This document shows positions 44,173 through 56,624 of a stretch of 64,000 nt of DNA, in pieces. The DNA is taken from NCBI GenBank assembly GCA_963920705.1, contig OY987237.1, forward strand, positions 15,406,601 to 15,470,600, written 5' to 3'. A program made the position numbers and the translations under genes. Position 1 is the first letter of the stretch, and each line of letters opens with the position of its first letter. The stretch is from Odiellus spinosus. Its lineage: Eukaryota; Arthropoda; Arachnida; Opiliones; Phalangiidae. The notes beneath the pieces were generated by a model that was not told the DNA's origin, searched no databases, and worked only from the letters and a program-made list of their open reading frames with translations.

Positions 44173-45893
44173 TAGCTCCAAGTTTTCCTTTAATGTAATT
44201 ATCTTCATCACAGAACCAAGTTAATTTTAACGCGGTAAATTCCGTCTGTATTTTGCACTAACTACTAAGCTAACCTCACCGTAATCTCAATGATTTCATT
44301 ACTTATAGAGATAAAGGGAACTCTAGTTTTGTACGTGTTATTAATTCAAGTTGAAATTTACTTTCTAAACTTTCTCCCTCGTATTTCAGACCTCCCAGTA
44401 AACTAAAAATTTCGTCAACTCAGGCTGTTATTCTAAAATTTACATTTGTGTAAGCCGATATTTTTCGTTATCTTTGTTTGGTAACCGGAGGATAGAAGTG
44501 TTCTAGACTTTCTATTGGATGAAATTTCAATTTAACTATAAACAATTCTATTCTGATAAAGTTTTAACGTGGGAACAAATGTAGAAGCAAGATTTTAATC
44601 GGCCGATTGTAAATGAAAATTCAGCGTAAAATCAATACGTTTTACGAGTTAATTAATATTTTGGAATTACGATTGGTTTGTAGGATTATAGCTTTGGGTT
44701 CTAGTAACCTTTATAATTGGTTATTGACTGCTTGAAATCAACTGTTATTTTTGTTTATATTATAAAATCTGTCTTGACCTAGAATCCAAAAAAATATATA
44801 TATATCTTAATAGTAGATTCAAATTTCTCATTTTTACTCAAGCGTAGACTATAATTTTTATTTATAAAGGGAGAGTGAACTGCGTTAATATTTGTTTTAT
44901 TAACTTTCGTTAATTTTTGTTTATTTGGATGTAGGCCTAATGTTTTTTAATTTTAGAGATTTGTCGAACTTAAAGTTCGGATTTTCTATTGAAATATCAA
45001 ATAATTTGATATTTTTGGAAAAATTGTTAAAGGTACTCTGATTCAGTGGGTTGCCTACTCTTTGGAGGGGGTCAAAATAAAGAGGTCTGTACGACAGATG
45101 TACCAAGTAATGATCCACACATACCCATGTTCTTGTATTTATTTTTAAAAATTCTAAAATAATCAAATTTTTCCAAAAACAAATATAGGCCTTGGCAAAT
45201 TTTAGTTTCACTGTCCCTTTGAGCTCATAGTTAACTTAATAACTTATGCGACGCAAATCATAATGACACTTCACTCTTTAGGTGTTTTAGAGTTTCTAAA
45301 CGGATAAGGCCATGAATAAAAGTAAAGTTCTTTTATAAATTATTATAATTTTCAAAAATTACAGTCTACCAATACTTTTTTCAAACGAAGTTACCCAGCC
45401 TTTTGAAATGATCTTTAGAAATTTCAGAAGGTCGTACGGTTTTATTATATCCAAGTTATTCTCGAAATAATAGCGTACGTTGCTTTTAATCCATATTTAA
45501 TTCGAGTCTTAATCTCAGTTAGTGTTTTTTATTTCCTCCATAGCTTCTTCCTATTTGATGATCTCAGAAACTGATCCCCAAGAGATTGTCACATCACGTG
45601 CTTGTTTGTTCTTAGAATGTTTTCGTAATAAATTAGCAACCATTAATTTGGATTTAAAGGGATAATCTCAGTCAGTTTAAATTTTGATTATCGATTAAAT
45701 ATTTTTTGAAAGTTAACCACTAAGAAATTAGGATCAGGATATCGTATATAAATAAATTTCATGGATAGAAATTCTAACTTCTAAGTAAACTTTTGTATTT
45801 AAAACGCTAAAATATGTAATTTTCCAGCGTGACGTCATCTTAACAATTTATTTTCCATAGTTTTATCAATTATATGGTGGGGTTTTAGGATTA
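44173..45893. other. gene-free AT-rich stretch
   Basis: No gene recognised. TGACGTCA at 45830-45837. A short (TA)n run at about 44800. Confidence 0.5.
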
Positions 45894-46140
45894 AGTACTT
45901 ATACGAAGAAGACCACGCGAAGTGACCTTATCACTCGTACCAGAACGCGCCAGAGTCAATTGTAGGCTCTAATAATAACCACGTGACCATATTGATGACG
46001 TAGATTGCGGGGAATTATCATTTTAAGTGTCGAAAATGGTGATTTCTTTCTATGACATGTGAGTATACATTTCAAATCGTTTTTTAACGATCTTTCCGAA
46101 AATGCTACTCAATTTTCATTTGGTGTTCGTGAAAAAGGCG
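45894..46140 (+). repeat. dispersed repeat of ~215-245 bp, copy 1
   Basis: Shares with 49826-50041 the ordered blocks ACCTTATCAC, CAGAACGCGC, TGTAGGCTCTA, GATGACGTAG and, near the right end, a 30-base match containing TTTTAACGATCTTTCCGAAA. No TIRs found. Confidence 0.7.
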
Positions 46141-46785
46141 TAATTTATAATTAATAACTTGCTTTTAAAATTTGAAGCGTTAGAATTTATGATCAGTCGT
46201 AAAATAAATATTTAAATTAGTTTTAGTTCATTTTCTCGTCGATCATGAGGAAACACTAAGATCAGATATTCAAAAACATCATCTACTATCACTTTAAACT
46301 TTATATACGCGTAAAAACAACTGTTACAATTAATTTCAAAAATAATGTTTTGTAGTTTTCGGTGCGTGCAATTCGTAAAATAATTAAGATTCCCCCTTTT
46401 GCAACAAAAGTTTAAAGCACGTTTGTTCGAGAAACATTTGTAAAAGATTTTTCAGATCTAAGTCACCCTTGTATCATAAATCATTATTTTAATGCCAAAA
46501 CTAATCCAGGCAGATGAGCCGAATTCGGTAGATTGCTAGATGTTTAATCAAGCCGTACTTATTTTAATCCCCTTTTTTTATAATATTATTTTATACGAGG
46601 TTAGTTCATTGAACGCTGGCCAGTCTAGTTTCTTTATAAAATCATTTTTGCGTGACATTATGGCTTCTTCATAACCCCCTTGACTTGACATGGATTTCTT
46701 TTAGTTTTGTTCCTAGAATTCTAGAATTTAAGTGCAAAACTCATATTTAAAAATGGTTTTAATGATGGATTTTGTCGGTGGTTTA
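46141..46785. other. gene-free stretch
   Basis: Nothing recognised. Confidence 0.5.
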
Positions 46786-46792
46786 ATAATAC

Positions 46793-47129
46793 CAGAAGCC
46801 GATGAAACCCTCCTTTGAAGTCTATTACTCCCGGGTCTTGTCTTCCCCTCTCTGTATGGGTTAGTTTCAAAAATCGCGATTCGTACGCCTCCTAACGGTA
46901 GATGTTTTCGGAGCGGGAGCTCGTCGAGCGAATATCTCTAGCAGCCTCGGAGTTCGTCCAAAAAACGTCGTCGTTTGTGGAGAAAGAGAATTTCCAATTT
47001 TCCGTAGAGAGGGGGGATGAAGTAGGACCCCTTCTAACTCGTAAAATTGGGAATTTTACCCATACAGAGAGGAGCGCTATATCGAACATTGGAGTAGTAG
47101 ACTTCAAAGGAGGGTTTCATCGGCTTCTG
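46793..47129 (+). mobile_element. CAGAAGCCG element copy 3 (337 bp, 7-bp TSD)
   Basis: Target duplication ATAATAC (46786-46792) and ATGATAC (47130-47136), one mismatch, suggesting an older insertion. It stands at the left edge of a tandem duplication. Confidence 0.9.
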
Positions 47130-47760
47130 ATGATACCGATACATCATGAGCCCCACTCGCTGGAATTTACAGGAGAATCAGTACAGGAGTCATTAAACAA
47201 TTTAGTTAATTGAACAGGGCTATGATTTCTTACCCATTAGATTAACGTATTATGAAATCTACCTGTAAATAATACCTATACATCATGAGAACCCCAACTT
47301 TCATGATATATCGCTGGAATTTACAGGGTAATCAGTACAGGAGTCATTAAACAATTTAGTTAATTGAACAGGGCAGAAGCCGATGAAACCCTCCTTTGAA
47401 GTCTACTACTCCAATGTTCGAAATAGCGCTCCTCTCTGTATGGGTAAAATTCCCAATTTTACGAGTTAGAAGGGGTCCTACTTCATCCCCCCCCTGTCTA
47501 CGGAAAATTGGAAATTCTCTCTCTCCACAAACGACGACGTTTTTTGGACGAACTCCGAGGCTGCTAGAGATATTCGCTCGACGAGCTCCCGCTCCGAAAA
47601 CATCTACCGTTAGGAGGCGTACGGATCGCGCCTTTTGAGAATAACCCATACAGAGAGGGGTAGACAAGACCCGGGAGTAATAGACTTCAAAGGAGGGTTT
47701 CATCGGCTTCTGAACAGGGCTATGATTTCTTACCCCTTAGATTAACGTGTTATAAATAAT
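47130..47760 (+). repeat. tandem duplication split by an inserted element
   Basis: A unit of about 137 bp beginning ATACCKATACATCATGAG and including CGCTGGAATTTACAGG and TTAGTTAATTGAACAGGG occurs at about 47131-47269 and again at about 47270-47373. The second copy continues after the inserted element at 47713-47760 (GCTATGATTTCTTACCCCTT). The first copy therefore shows the uninterrupted state. Confidence 0.85.
47374..47712 (-). mobile_element. CAGAAGCCG element copy 4 (339 bp, 7-bp TSD)
   Basis: Target duplication AACAGGG at 47367-47373 and 47713-47719, perfect. The neighbouring tandem copy carries a single AACAGGG at the same place. Confidence 0.95.
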
Positions 47761-48284
47761 CAGGGTTGGCAAAAGCTGGTTTTTTTTCTAAAAATTTAAA
47801 ATCCAGATGGTTTAAACCAGCGGTTGAAACCGGTTAAATTATAAGTAAATTTATATCGGTTCATTATTCGGTTCTCAGTTGAATTTGGGAATTCCTAGTA
47901 TAATTTCTAAATCATATTTTTGTTTATAGCTATTCATTTTCATATTTTTGAGGGGAAAAAATTATTGAAATATTATTTTTTGACACTATATTATCTAATT
48001 TAGCCTTCCATAACTTGATTTTTTTTGGGTGGAAAGTCGAAAATAACTTGAAATTTAGTGTACCTGATTTGAATTGCAAAATATATTCCTAATATATCGT
48101 AGGCTTGTGATATAAATATTGGTGAAATCAGTTTTATTTTACGTTTTTTTAGCACCTTGATTCTAGTAGTACCAGTTTTAATTTAAATTTAATGTAAATT
48201 AAATATTTTTCAATCTTAATTTACCCTCAAAAATTCATATACATTGAAAATTATAAATTATAAAAAAATTTAAATATTTTTTCC

Positions 48285-48322
<38 letters not shown>

Positions 48323-48839
48323 CCCGAATTATTACGTCATCAATATGGTTGCCTGACTATTGTAGAGCATGAACCTTTACCCCTCTGCTAATAAATTTAG
48401 AATTTCAAACAGTTACTAGACTAAACAATAATACTATACAGTTTCCTTACGTATTTAAATTTTCTGAAGTTGAGTTTTTAGTTGTAAAAACAATTAATAA
48501 ATCTGATAAGCTTCTTACTATACTTACAATTAGTTAAAACACCGTTCTGTTGAAAATAATTCCGAGTAAAATATAAGAAAATGACGAATTAAGACACGGT
48601 GGCGTCGGTCGAAATCGTGATTTCACGTTTTTTCTCTTTTTTTCTTTCGAAAATTCGAATCGTTGGGCCGTTTCAATATTGAGCGTAGGTTTTGTTTTAA
48701 AACGTGCCTGATACAGACATTGTTGGCGCCACCCCGCGTAACTCAACTCGCGGTTAATCCTAGTCTATTAAACTGACCAATCATTTTCATTTTTAAAAAG
48801 CGAGCAACTATCCACCGATCGTGAGCTCGTGGCACGCGA
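47761..48839. other. gene-free AT-rich stretch
   Basis: No gene. A 29-30 base A-tract at about 48291-48320. Near 47810-47840 a short run AAACCAGCGGTTGAAACCGG resembles simple repeats. Confidence 0.5.
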
Positions 48840-49490
48840 TAAAAAGCGCGAAAAATTGGTGAAAACGACTATACAATTTTATTTTTCCCGCCAAACTTAA
48901 AAAGCGCGCGAGCTTTCTAGTCACTAAACATTTTTTTCCCGCCAAACTTATAAAGCGCCGATCTTAAAAGCGCGCGAAATTTCTAGTAATAAAACCTTTT
49001 TTTCCCATCAAACTTAAAAAGCGCGCGAAATATCTAGTAATAAAACCTTTTTTTCCCGCCAAAATTAAAAAGCGCGCGAACTTTATCAGTACGGTACAAT
49101 GTTTTCCCGCCAATTTTGAAAGGTACAATAGTAATTTTTTTTCCTGCCAAACTTAAAAGCGCGCGAATTTTCTAGTCACTAAACATTTTTTTCCCGCCAA
49201 ACTTAAAAAGCGCGCGAACTTTATCGGTACGGTGCAATTTTTTCCCGCCAATTTTAAAAAGGTACAATAGTAAATTTTTTCCTGCCAAACTTAAAAGCGC
49301 GCGAATTTTCTAGTCACTAAACATTTTTTTCCCGCCAAACTTAAAAAGCGCGCGAACTTTCTCGGTACTGTGGAATTTTTTCCCGCCAATTTTAAAAAGT
49401 ACAATAGTAAATCTTTTCCCGCCAAACTTAAAATCGCGCGACACAAGCCAGCGTAAAAGCGCGCGAACTAGAAAACGCGCTAACTAGGAG
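48840..49490 (+). repeat. repeat cluster with nine TTTCCCGCC (E2F-like) sites
   Basis: Complex tandem repeat. Subunits pair a T-tract plus TTTCCCGCCAAACTTAAAAA with AGCGCGCGAA and either TTTCTAGTCACTAAACA or TATCGGTACGGTGCAA. A higher-order unit of about 130-150 bp is visible twice to three times (49145-49400). TTTCCCGCC occurs nine times and CCTGCC/CCCATC variants four times. TTTCCCGC is the classic E2F/DP consensus. No gene lies within 7 kb that I can recognise. Confidence 0.8.
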
Positions 49491-49825
49491 CGTTTGAAAA
49501 CACTAAATAAGCGCAAAGATAGCTTCGATGCTTCTCAAACTTCTATAAGCTTTCAATAGCATCTGCTTACGTTTTTTTTATCTGAACGACTCTTCGGTTC
49601 GTTTACATTTTTTTCCTCCCCCGCGAAGAGAGAATTAAAGCTTATAAGGAAGGATTCGTATTCATCTCATATTTATTAATTCGGGTTGTCACGCTGTATG
49701 ATATCATTGACGATAATTGTTGATACTTGGACCGGAGAAAGTGTGTTTGGGGTTAGTGAGGATATTATCGTGAATTATGTGGGTTTTAAATTGTCCTATA
49801 GAGTCATTTTAAATATTTCTAGATC

Positions 49826-50041
49826 AAGTACTTTTAAGAAAAAGACCGCGCGAAAGCTACCTTATCACTTGTAGCAGAACGCGCTAAAATCAAATGTAGG
49901 CTCTACAAAAGCCAGACGACCATAGTGATGACGTAGTGTTTTATTTTAAAATGAATTTTTACTGTCTCTGTAATTTTTCAATCGTTTTTTAACGATCTTT
50001 CCGAAAATGCTACTCAATTTCCATTTTAGTTCATGAAAAAT
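49826..50041 (+). repeat. dispersed repeat of ~215-245 bp, copy 2
   Basis: Partner of 45894-46140; see there. Confidence 0.7.
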
Positions 50042-52339
50042 CCTTTACAGAATCACTTTAGTGATATTATTATACTTATATTAACACTCGCGCTAGTTTT
50101 AGCAAAAATTATGTTAATTAAACATTCCGAAAATGCTTACAAAGTTACAACCCTTATAATCGATCCTCCTATTACGAATAGGGTAAGGCAAAGGTTACAC
50201 TATAAGACTTTAGAAATTTCGCGTCCTTGATTGGGTACAAAATAGGGTTAAGCTCCCATGTACATGAATTTAAAAAAAACCTTATAAATTCCAGTTATCG
50301 CTGAATAAGGCGATCCATTCAAACTCGAGTTCTGTTTATCAAAGTTAATAGAAATATTCTTCTTCTCGCGATGTTTTCAGTTTGTTATTTTAAGGAAGAG
50401 AAAATCTACTTTGATTATTTTTTCGACCCAATTCTTGAGAGTTGGGACGAACGAAGCGAAAATTCTATATACTTTGATTGGATTATTCAAGAAAAGTTGG
50501 CCATATAACCAAGACTAAGGCGGATTGATACGTATTGTTAAACCTCTATGGAATAAAATAGTCCTTGCCAACTATTTATCAAGAATTTTCGGAGAAGAAA
50601 GCTAAATCAGTTTAACTTACACAAATTACCGATCTACTTTTATTCCATTGAAATTTAATTGCGTATTCATTCGCCTTGGCGTTATATTTGGTGCAAACTA
50701 CAGCCGTAACACCATTCATGTTTGACCGTAAATGATTTGTTGCTAAGCCTTTGCGCAAAATGAAAAGAAAAACTATTAAAATTAAAGATTTAAAAGTTCA
50801 AAGGTCAGTTGTAAATCTTGAGGATCTCATTTCTAGCGAGGAATTTTTGCCTTTTTTTTTTCATATCCACAATTTAAAAATCTTCACAAATGATTGACTC
50901 GTGATTCACGGTATATCTAATACGTTTTTGGTGTCTTATGGAATTTAAACTTTCAAGTGAAAGTGAAATGATTCGTTCTTAAGCCTAAAATCTTTTGTTT
51001 TCAAGTGGGTTTCTCTTTAAAATAGGATTAAGTCTAAAACAAAACATGATTTTATAATTATTATTATTATTAGAAGGGCTAAGTTCCAGATTTTTTGGCT
51101 GACTATTGGCTTTAAAGACAATTACGTCAGAGATATACAGCCATTCAGCGAGCGCCGGAAACGGAACTGATTTCCCGAGCCTCTTCTATGTCTTGTTTAT
51201 TTTCTATTGTCTGTGAAAAATGCAAATTTCACGTTGCAAAATAATTAAGAATTTGGCTCTAGATTTTTAAATAACAAGAAAATAATTTGTTAGACTCGAG
51301 AGATGTACACTTTTCAATTCTCTAAAAAAATTATAATTTAAAATATTAAATGTGGTGGGTAGTATAGACGCAAAACTATTCGCTTGATTTAAAAAAAGTT
51401 TTGTTGAAATAAAAATAACTAATACGAAAAAAGGTTTAGATATTAGCATTAGCGTAACTAATGTCATACTCCTACGCCATTATTGAAGACATTTTGTTCA
51501 CCTTTAGATTGTACTTAACACTACTTGTAAATCATAATCCCTGCCTTTCCCTGTAGTATCTTTTTACCTCGAAAAATTCTCAGAACCTCCACGTATCTCT
51601 TTCTTTATCCCTCTCCTACCGTCTGCAGACCGCTGTTTCCCTCTAATATTACAATTTTTCCAATAAAATTCAACCTACAATGGGTGCGTCCTTGTTAAAA
51701 GGTTCTTTGCCTATAACTAAGACTGGATATAAATCTAAAGATTGATTGATTGAAAAAAATAACAGCAACATTTAAAATTAATATTTTACAATCGTCACTT
51801 TCGAAATTTTTAAATTGTTGGTCGTTTTCGCGCTGTCTTTTTTGTAAAAGTACTTAATCTATCACTTTAACAATTATTTATGAAGTTAATCGGTCTAGGG
51901 GTATATGTAGGTTTTGACTCGCTGCAAACTTATCATGACTCGATTATATTTGAAAATTTAAATTTCTTCAGTTTGAATTTTTGAAAGATTTATTTGCGGG
52001 CAGAGAGCCAAATGAATTTAATATAATAATACCCTGGGCCTCTCGTGTCGCTAAGATTCATTGTTAAATTTTTTAAGCTCTTAAGAAGTTAACCACGCGT
52101 AGCCGCGTTTTAACTTTTGTGCTTTATGGTTACTTCTCCACTCGGGTTTCCAAAACTGACTGTTTGGGAAAAAACTCGTTATGAATACGGTACAATTTTG
52201 TTTTATGGTTTCTTTATTCGTTTAGTTGTTTTAAATATATTGCAAGATGTGTGGCCAAGTTATAGCTAACTTTTAACGAAGCAGTATTTTATAATTACAA
52301 GGAGAAGTGATAATACGCTTTATAATTATCTCCTATTCC
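50042..52339. other. gene-free AT-rich stretch
   Basis: No gene recognised. Small open frames here (for example 50033-50230) show no family resemblance. Confidence 0.5.
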
Positions 52340-55300
52340 TCTCCAGGGTTTTTTTTTTTTGAAATGGTTTCTAAGTCTCCAGGGTTTTTTTTGAAATGGT
52401 TTCTAAGTCTCCAGGGTTTTTTTGAAATGGTTTCTAAGTCTCCAGGGTTTTTTTGAAATGGTTTCTAAGTCTCCAGGTTTTTTTTTGAAATGGTTTCTAA
52501 GTCTCCAGGGTTTTTTGAAATGGTTTCTAAGTCTCCAGGGTTTTTTGAAATGGTTTCTAAGTCTCCAGGGTTTTTTTTTTTTGAAATGGTTTCTAAGTCT
52601 CCAAGGTTTTTTTGAAATGGTTTCTAAGTCTCCAGGGTTTTTTTTTTTTGAAATGGTTTCTAAGTCTCCAAGGTTTTTTTGAAATGGTTTCTAAGTCTCC
52701 AGGGTTTTTTTGAAATGGTTTCTAAGTCTCCAGGGTTTTTTTGAAATGGTTTCTAAGTCTCCAGGGTTTTTTTGAAATGGTTTCTAAGTCTCCAGGGTTT
52801 TTTTGAAATGGTTTCTAGGTCTCCAGGGTTTTTTTTGAAATGGTTTCTAAGTCTCCAAGGTTTTTTTGAAATGGTTTCTAAGTCTCCAGGGTTTTTTTGA
52901 AATGGTTTCTAAGTCTCCAGGGTTTTTTTGAAATGGTTTCTAAGTCTCCAGGGTTTTTTTGAAATGGTTTCTAAGTCTCCAGGGTTTTTTTGAAATGGTT
53001 TCTAAGTCTCCAGGGTTTTTTTTGAAATGGTTTCTAGGTCTCCAGGGTTTTTTTTGAAATGGTTTCTAAGTCTCCAAGGTTTTTTTGAAATGGTTTCTAA
53101 GTCTCCAGGGTTTTTTTGAAATGGTTTCTAAGTCTCCAGGGTTTTTTTGAAATGGTTTCTAAGTCTCCAGGGTTTTTTTGAAATGGTTTCTAAGTCTCCA
53201 GGGTTTTTTTGAAATGGTTTCTAGGTCTCCAGGGTTTTTTTTGAAATGGTTTCTAAGTCTCCAAGGTTTTTTTGAAATGGTTTCTAAGTCTCCAGGGTTT
53301 TTTTGAAATGGTTTCTAAGTCTCCAGGGTTTTTTTGAAATGGTTTCTAAGTCTCCAGGGTTTTTTTGAAATGGTTTCTAAGTCTCCAGGGTTTTTTTGAA
53401 ATGGTTTCTAGGTCTCCAGGGTTTTTTTGAAATGGTTTCTAAGTCTCCAGGGTTTTTTTGAAATGGTTTCTAAGTCTCCAGGGTTTTTTTGAAATGGTTT
53501 CTAAGTCTCCAGGGTTTTTTTGAAATGGTTTCTAAGTCTCCAGGGTTTTTTTTGAAATGGTTTCTAAGTCTCCAGGGTTTTTTGAAATGGTTTCTAAGTC
53601 TCCAGGGTTTTTTTTTTTTGAAATGGTTTCTAAGTCTCCAAGGTTTTTTTGAAATGGTTTCTAAGTCTCCAGGGTTTTTTTTTTTTGAAATGGTTTCTAA
53701 GTCTCCAAGGTTTTTTTGAAATGGTTTCTAAGTCTCCAGGGTTTTTTTGAAATGGTTTCTAAGTCTCCAGGGTTTTTTTGAAATGGTTTCTAAGTCTCCA
53801 GGGTTTTTTTTGAAATGGTTTCTAAGTCTCCAAGGTTTTTTTGAAATGGTTTCTAAGTCTCCAGGGTTTTTTTGAAATGGTTTCTAAGTCTCCAGGGTTT
53901 TTTTGAAATGGTTTCTAAGTCTCCAGGGTTTTTTTGAAATGGTTTCTAGGTCTCCAGGGTTTTTTTGAAATGGTTTCTAAGTCTCCAGGGTTTTTTTTTG
54001 AAATGGTTTCTAAGTCTCCAAGGTTTTTTTGAAATGGTTTCTAAGTCTCCAGGGTTTTTTTGAAATGGTTTCTAAGTCTCCAGGGTTTTTTTGAAATGGT
54101 TTCTAAGTCTCCAGGGTTTTTTTGAAATGGTTTCTAAGTCTCCAGGGTTTTTTTGAAATGGTTTCTAAGTCTCCAGGGTTTTTTTGAAATGGTTTCTAAG
54201 TCTCCAGGGTTTTTTTGAAATGGTTTCTAAGTCTCCAGGGTTTTTTTGAAATGGTTTCTAAGTCTCCAGGGTTTTTTTTGAAATGGTTTCTAAGTCTCCA
54301 AGGTTTTTTTGAAATGGTTTCTAAGTCTCCAGGGTTTTTTTGAAATGGTTTCTAAGTCTCCAGGGTTTTTTTGAAATGGTTTCTAAGTCTCCAGGGTTTT
54401 TTTGAAATGGTTTCTAAGTCTCCAGGGTTTTTTTGAAATGGTTTCTAGGTCTCCAGGGTTTTTTTGAAATGGTTTCTAAGTCTCCAGGGTTTTTTTTGAA
54501 ATGGTTTCTAAGTCTCCAAGGTTTTTTTGAAATGGTTTCTAAGTCTCCAGGGTTTTTTTGAAATGGTTTCTAAGTCTCCAGGGTTTTTTGAAATGGTTTC
54601 TAAGTCTCCAGGGTTTTTTTGAAATGGTTTCTAAGTCTCCAAGGTTTTTTTGAAATGGTTTCTAAGTCTCCAGGGTTTTTTTGAAATGGTTTCTAAGTCT
54701 CCAGGGTTTTTTTGAAATGGTTTCTAAGTCTCCAGGGTTTTTTTGAAATGGTTTCTAAGTCTCCAGGGTTTTTTTGAAATGGTTTCTAAGTCTCCAGGGT
54801 TTTTTTGAAATGGTTTCTAAGTCTCCAGGGTTTTTTTGAAATGGTTTCTAAGTCTCCAGGGTTTTTTTTGAAATGGTTTCTAAGTCTCCAAGGTTTTTTT
54901 GAAATGGTTTCTAAGTCTCCAGGGTTTTTTTGAAATGGTTTCTAAGTCTCCAGGGTTTTTTTGAAATGGTTTCTAAGTCTCCAGGGTTTTTTTGAAATGG
55001 TTTCTAAGTCTCCAGGGTTTTTTTTGAAATGGTTTCTAAGTCTCCAGGGTTTTTTTTGAAATGGTTTCTAAGTCTCCAGGGTTTTTTGAAATGGTTTCTA
55101 AGTCTCCAGGGTTTTTTTGAAATGGTTTCTAAGTCTCCAGGGTTTTTTTGAAATGGTTTCTAAGTCTCCAGGGTTTTTTTTGAAATGGTTTCTAAGTCTC
55201 CAGGGTTTTTTTTGAAATGGTTTCTAAGTCTCCAGGGTTTTTTGAAATGGTTTCTAAGTCTCCAGGGTTTTTTTTTTTTGAAATGGTTTCTAAGTCTCCA

Positions 55301-56624
55301 AGGTTTTTTTGAAATGGTTTCTAAGTCTCCAGGGTTTTTTTTGAAATGGTTTCTAAGTCTCCAAGGTTTTTTTGAAATGGTTTCTAAGTCTCCAGGGTTT
55401 TTTTGAAATGGTTTCTAAGTCTCCAGGGTTTTTTTGAAATGGTTTCTAAGTCTCCAGGGTTTTTTTGAAATGGTTTCTAAGTCTCCAGGGTTTTTTTGAA
55501 ATGGTTTCTAGGTCTCCAGGGTTTTTTTGAAATGGTTTCTAAGTCTCCAGGGTTTTTTTTGAAATGGTTTCTAAGTCTCCAAGGTTTTTTTGAAATGGTT
55601 TCTAAGTCTCCAGGGTTTTTTTGAAATGGTTTCTAAGTCTCCAGGGTTTTTTGAAATGGTTTCTAAGTCTCCAGGGTTTTTTTGAAATGGTTTCTAAGTC
55701 TCCAAGGTTTTTTTGAAATGGTTTCTAAGTCTCCAGGGTTTTTTTGAAATGGTTTCTAAGTCTCCAGGGTTTTTTGAAATGGTTTCTAAGTCTCCAGGGT
55801 TTTTTTGAAATGGTTTCTAAGTCTCCAGGGTTTTTTTTGAAATGGTTTCTAAGTCTCCAGGGTTTTTTTTGAAATGGTTTCTAAGTCTCCAGGGTTTTTT
55901 TGAAATGGTTTCTAAGTCTCCAGGGTTTTTTTGAAATGGTTTCTAAGTCTCCAGGGTTTTTTTGAAATGGTTTCGAAGTCTCCAGGGTTTTTTTGAAATG
56001 GTTTCTAAGTCTCCAGGGTTTTTTTGAAATGGTTTCTAAGTCTCCAGGGTTTTTTTGAAATGGTTTCTAAGTCTCCAGGGTTTTTTTGAAATGGTTTCTA
56101 AGTCTCCAGGGTTTTTTTGAAATGGTTTCTAAGTCTCCAGGGTTTTTTTGAAATGGTTTCTAAGTCTCCAGGGTTTTTTGAAATGGTTTCTAAGTCTCCA
56201 GGGTTTTTTTTGAAATGGTTTCTAAGTCTCCAAGGTTTTTTTGAAATGGTTTCTAAGTCTCCAGGGTTTTTTTGAAATGGTTTCTAAGTCTCCAGGGTTT
56301 TTTTGAAATGGTTTCTAAGTCTCCAGGGTTTTTTTGAAATGGTTTCTAAGTCTCCAGGGTTTTTTTGAAATGGTTTCTAAGTCTCCAGGGTTTTTTTGAA
56401 ATGGTTTCTAGGTCTCCAGGGTTTTTTTGAAATGGTTTCTAGGTCTCCAGGGTTTTTTTGAAATGGTTTCTAGGTCTCCAGGGTTTTTTTGAAATGGTTT
56501 CTAAGTCTCCAGGGTTTTTTTGAAATGGTTTCTAAGTCTCCAGGGTTTTTTTGAAATGGTTTCTAGGTCTCCAGGGTTTTTTTGAAATGGTTTCTAAGTC
56601 TCCAGGGTTTTTTTGAAATGGTTT
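52340..56624. repeat. 31-bp satellite array, about 138 copies
   Basis: Unit TTGAAATGGTTTCTAAGTCT plus CCAGGG and a T-tract of 6-12 bases; period mostly 31 bp over 4.3 kb. Variants CCAAGG and CTAGGTCT recur at roughly regular distances (for example CTAGGTCT at 52817, 53034, 53224 and 53408), showing block duplications of six or seven units. Copies are almost identical, so the array is young or well homogenised. All long open frames over it are products of repetition, not genes. Confidence 0.98.

Noticed and set aside
52422-55406. Open frames repeating KWFLSLQGF or EMVSKSPGF over the 31-bp satellite
   Set aside because: They arise from unit lengths that happen to be multiples of three in places; frames shift with the T-tract length and no start or family pattern exists.
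52340-56624. Regular array that superficially resembles a CRISPR array
   Set aside because: No unique spacers: the whole unit is repeated, and the host is a eukaryote.
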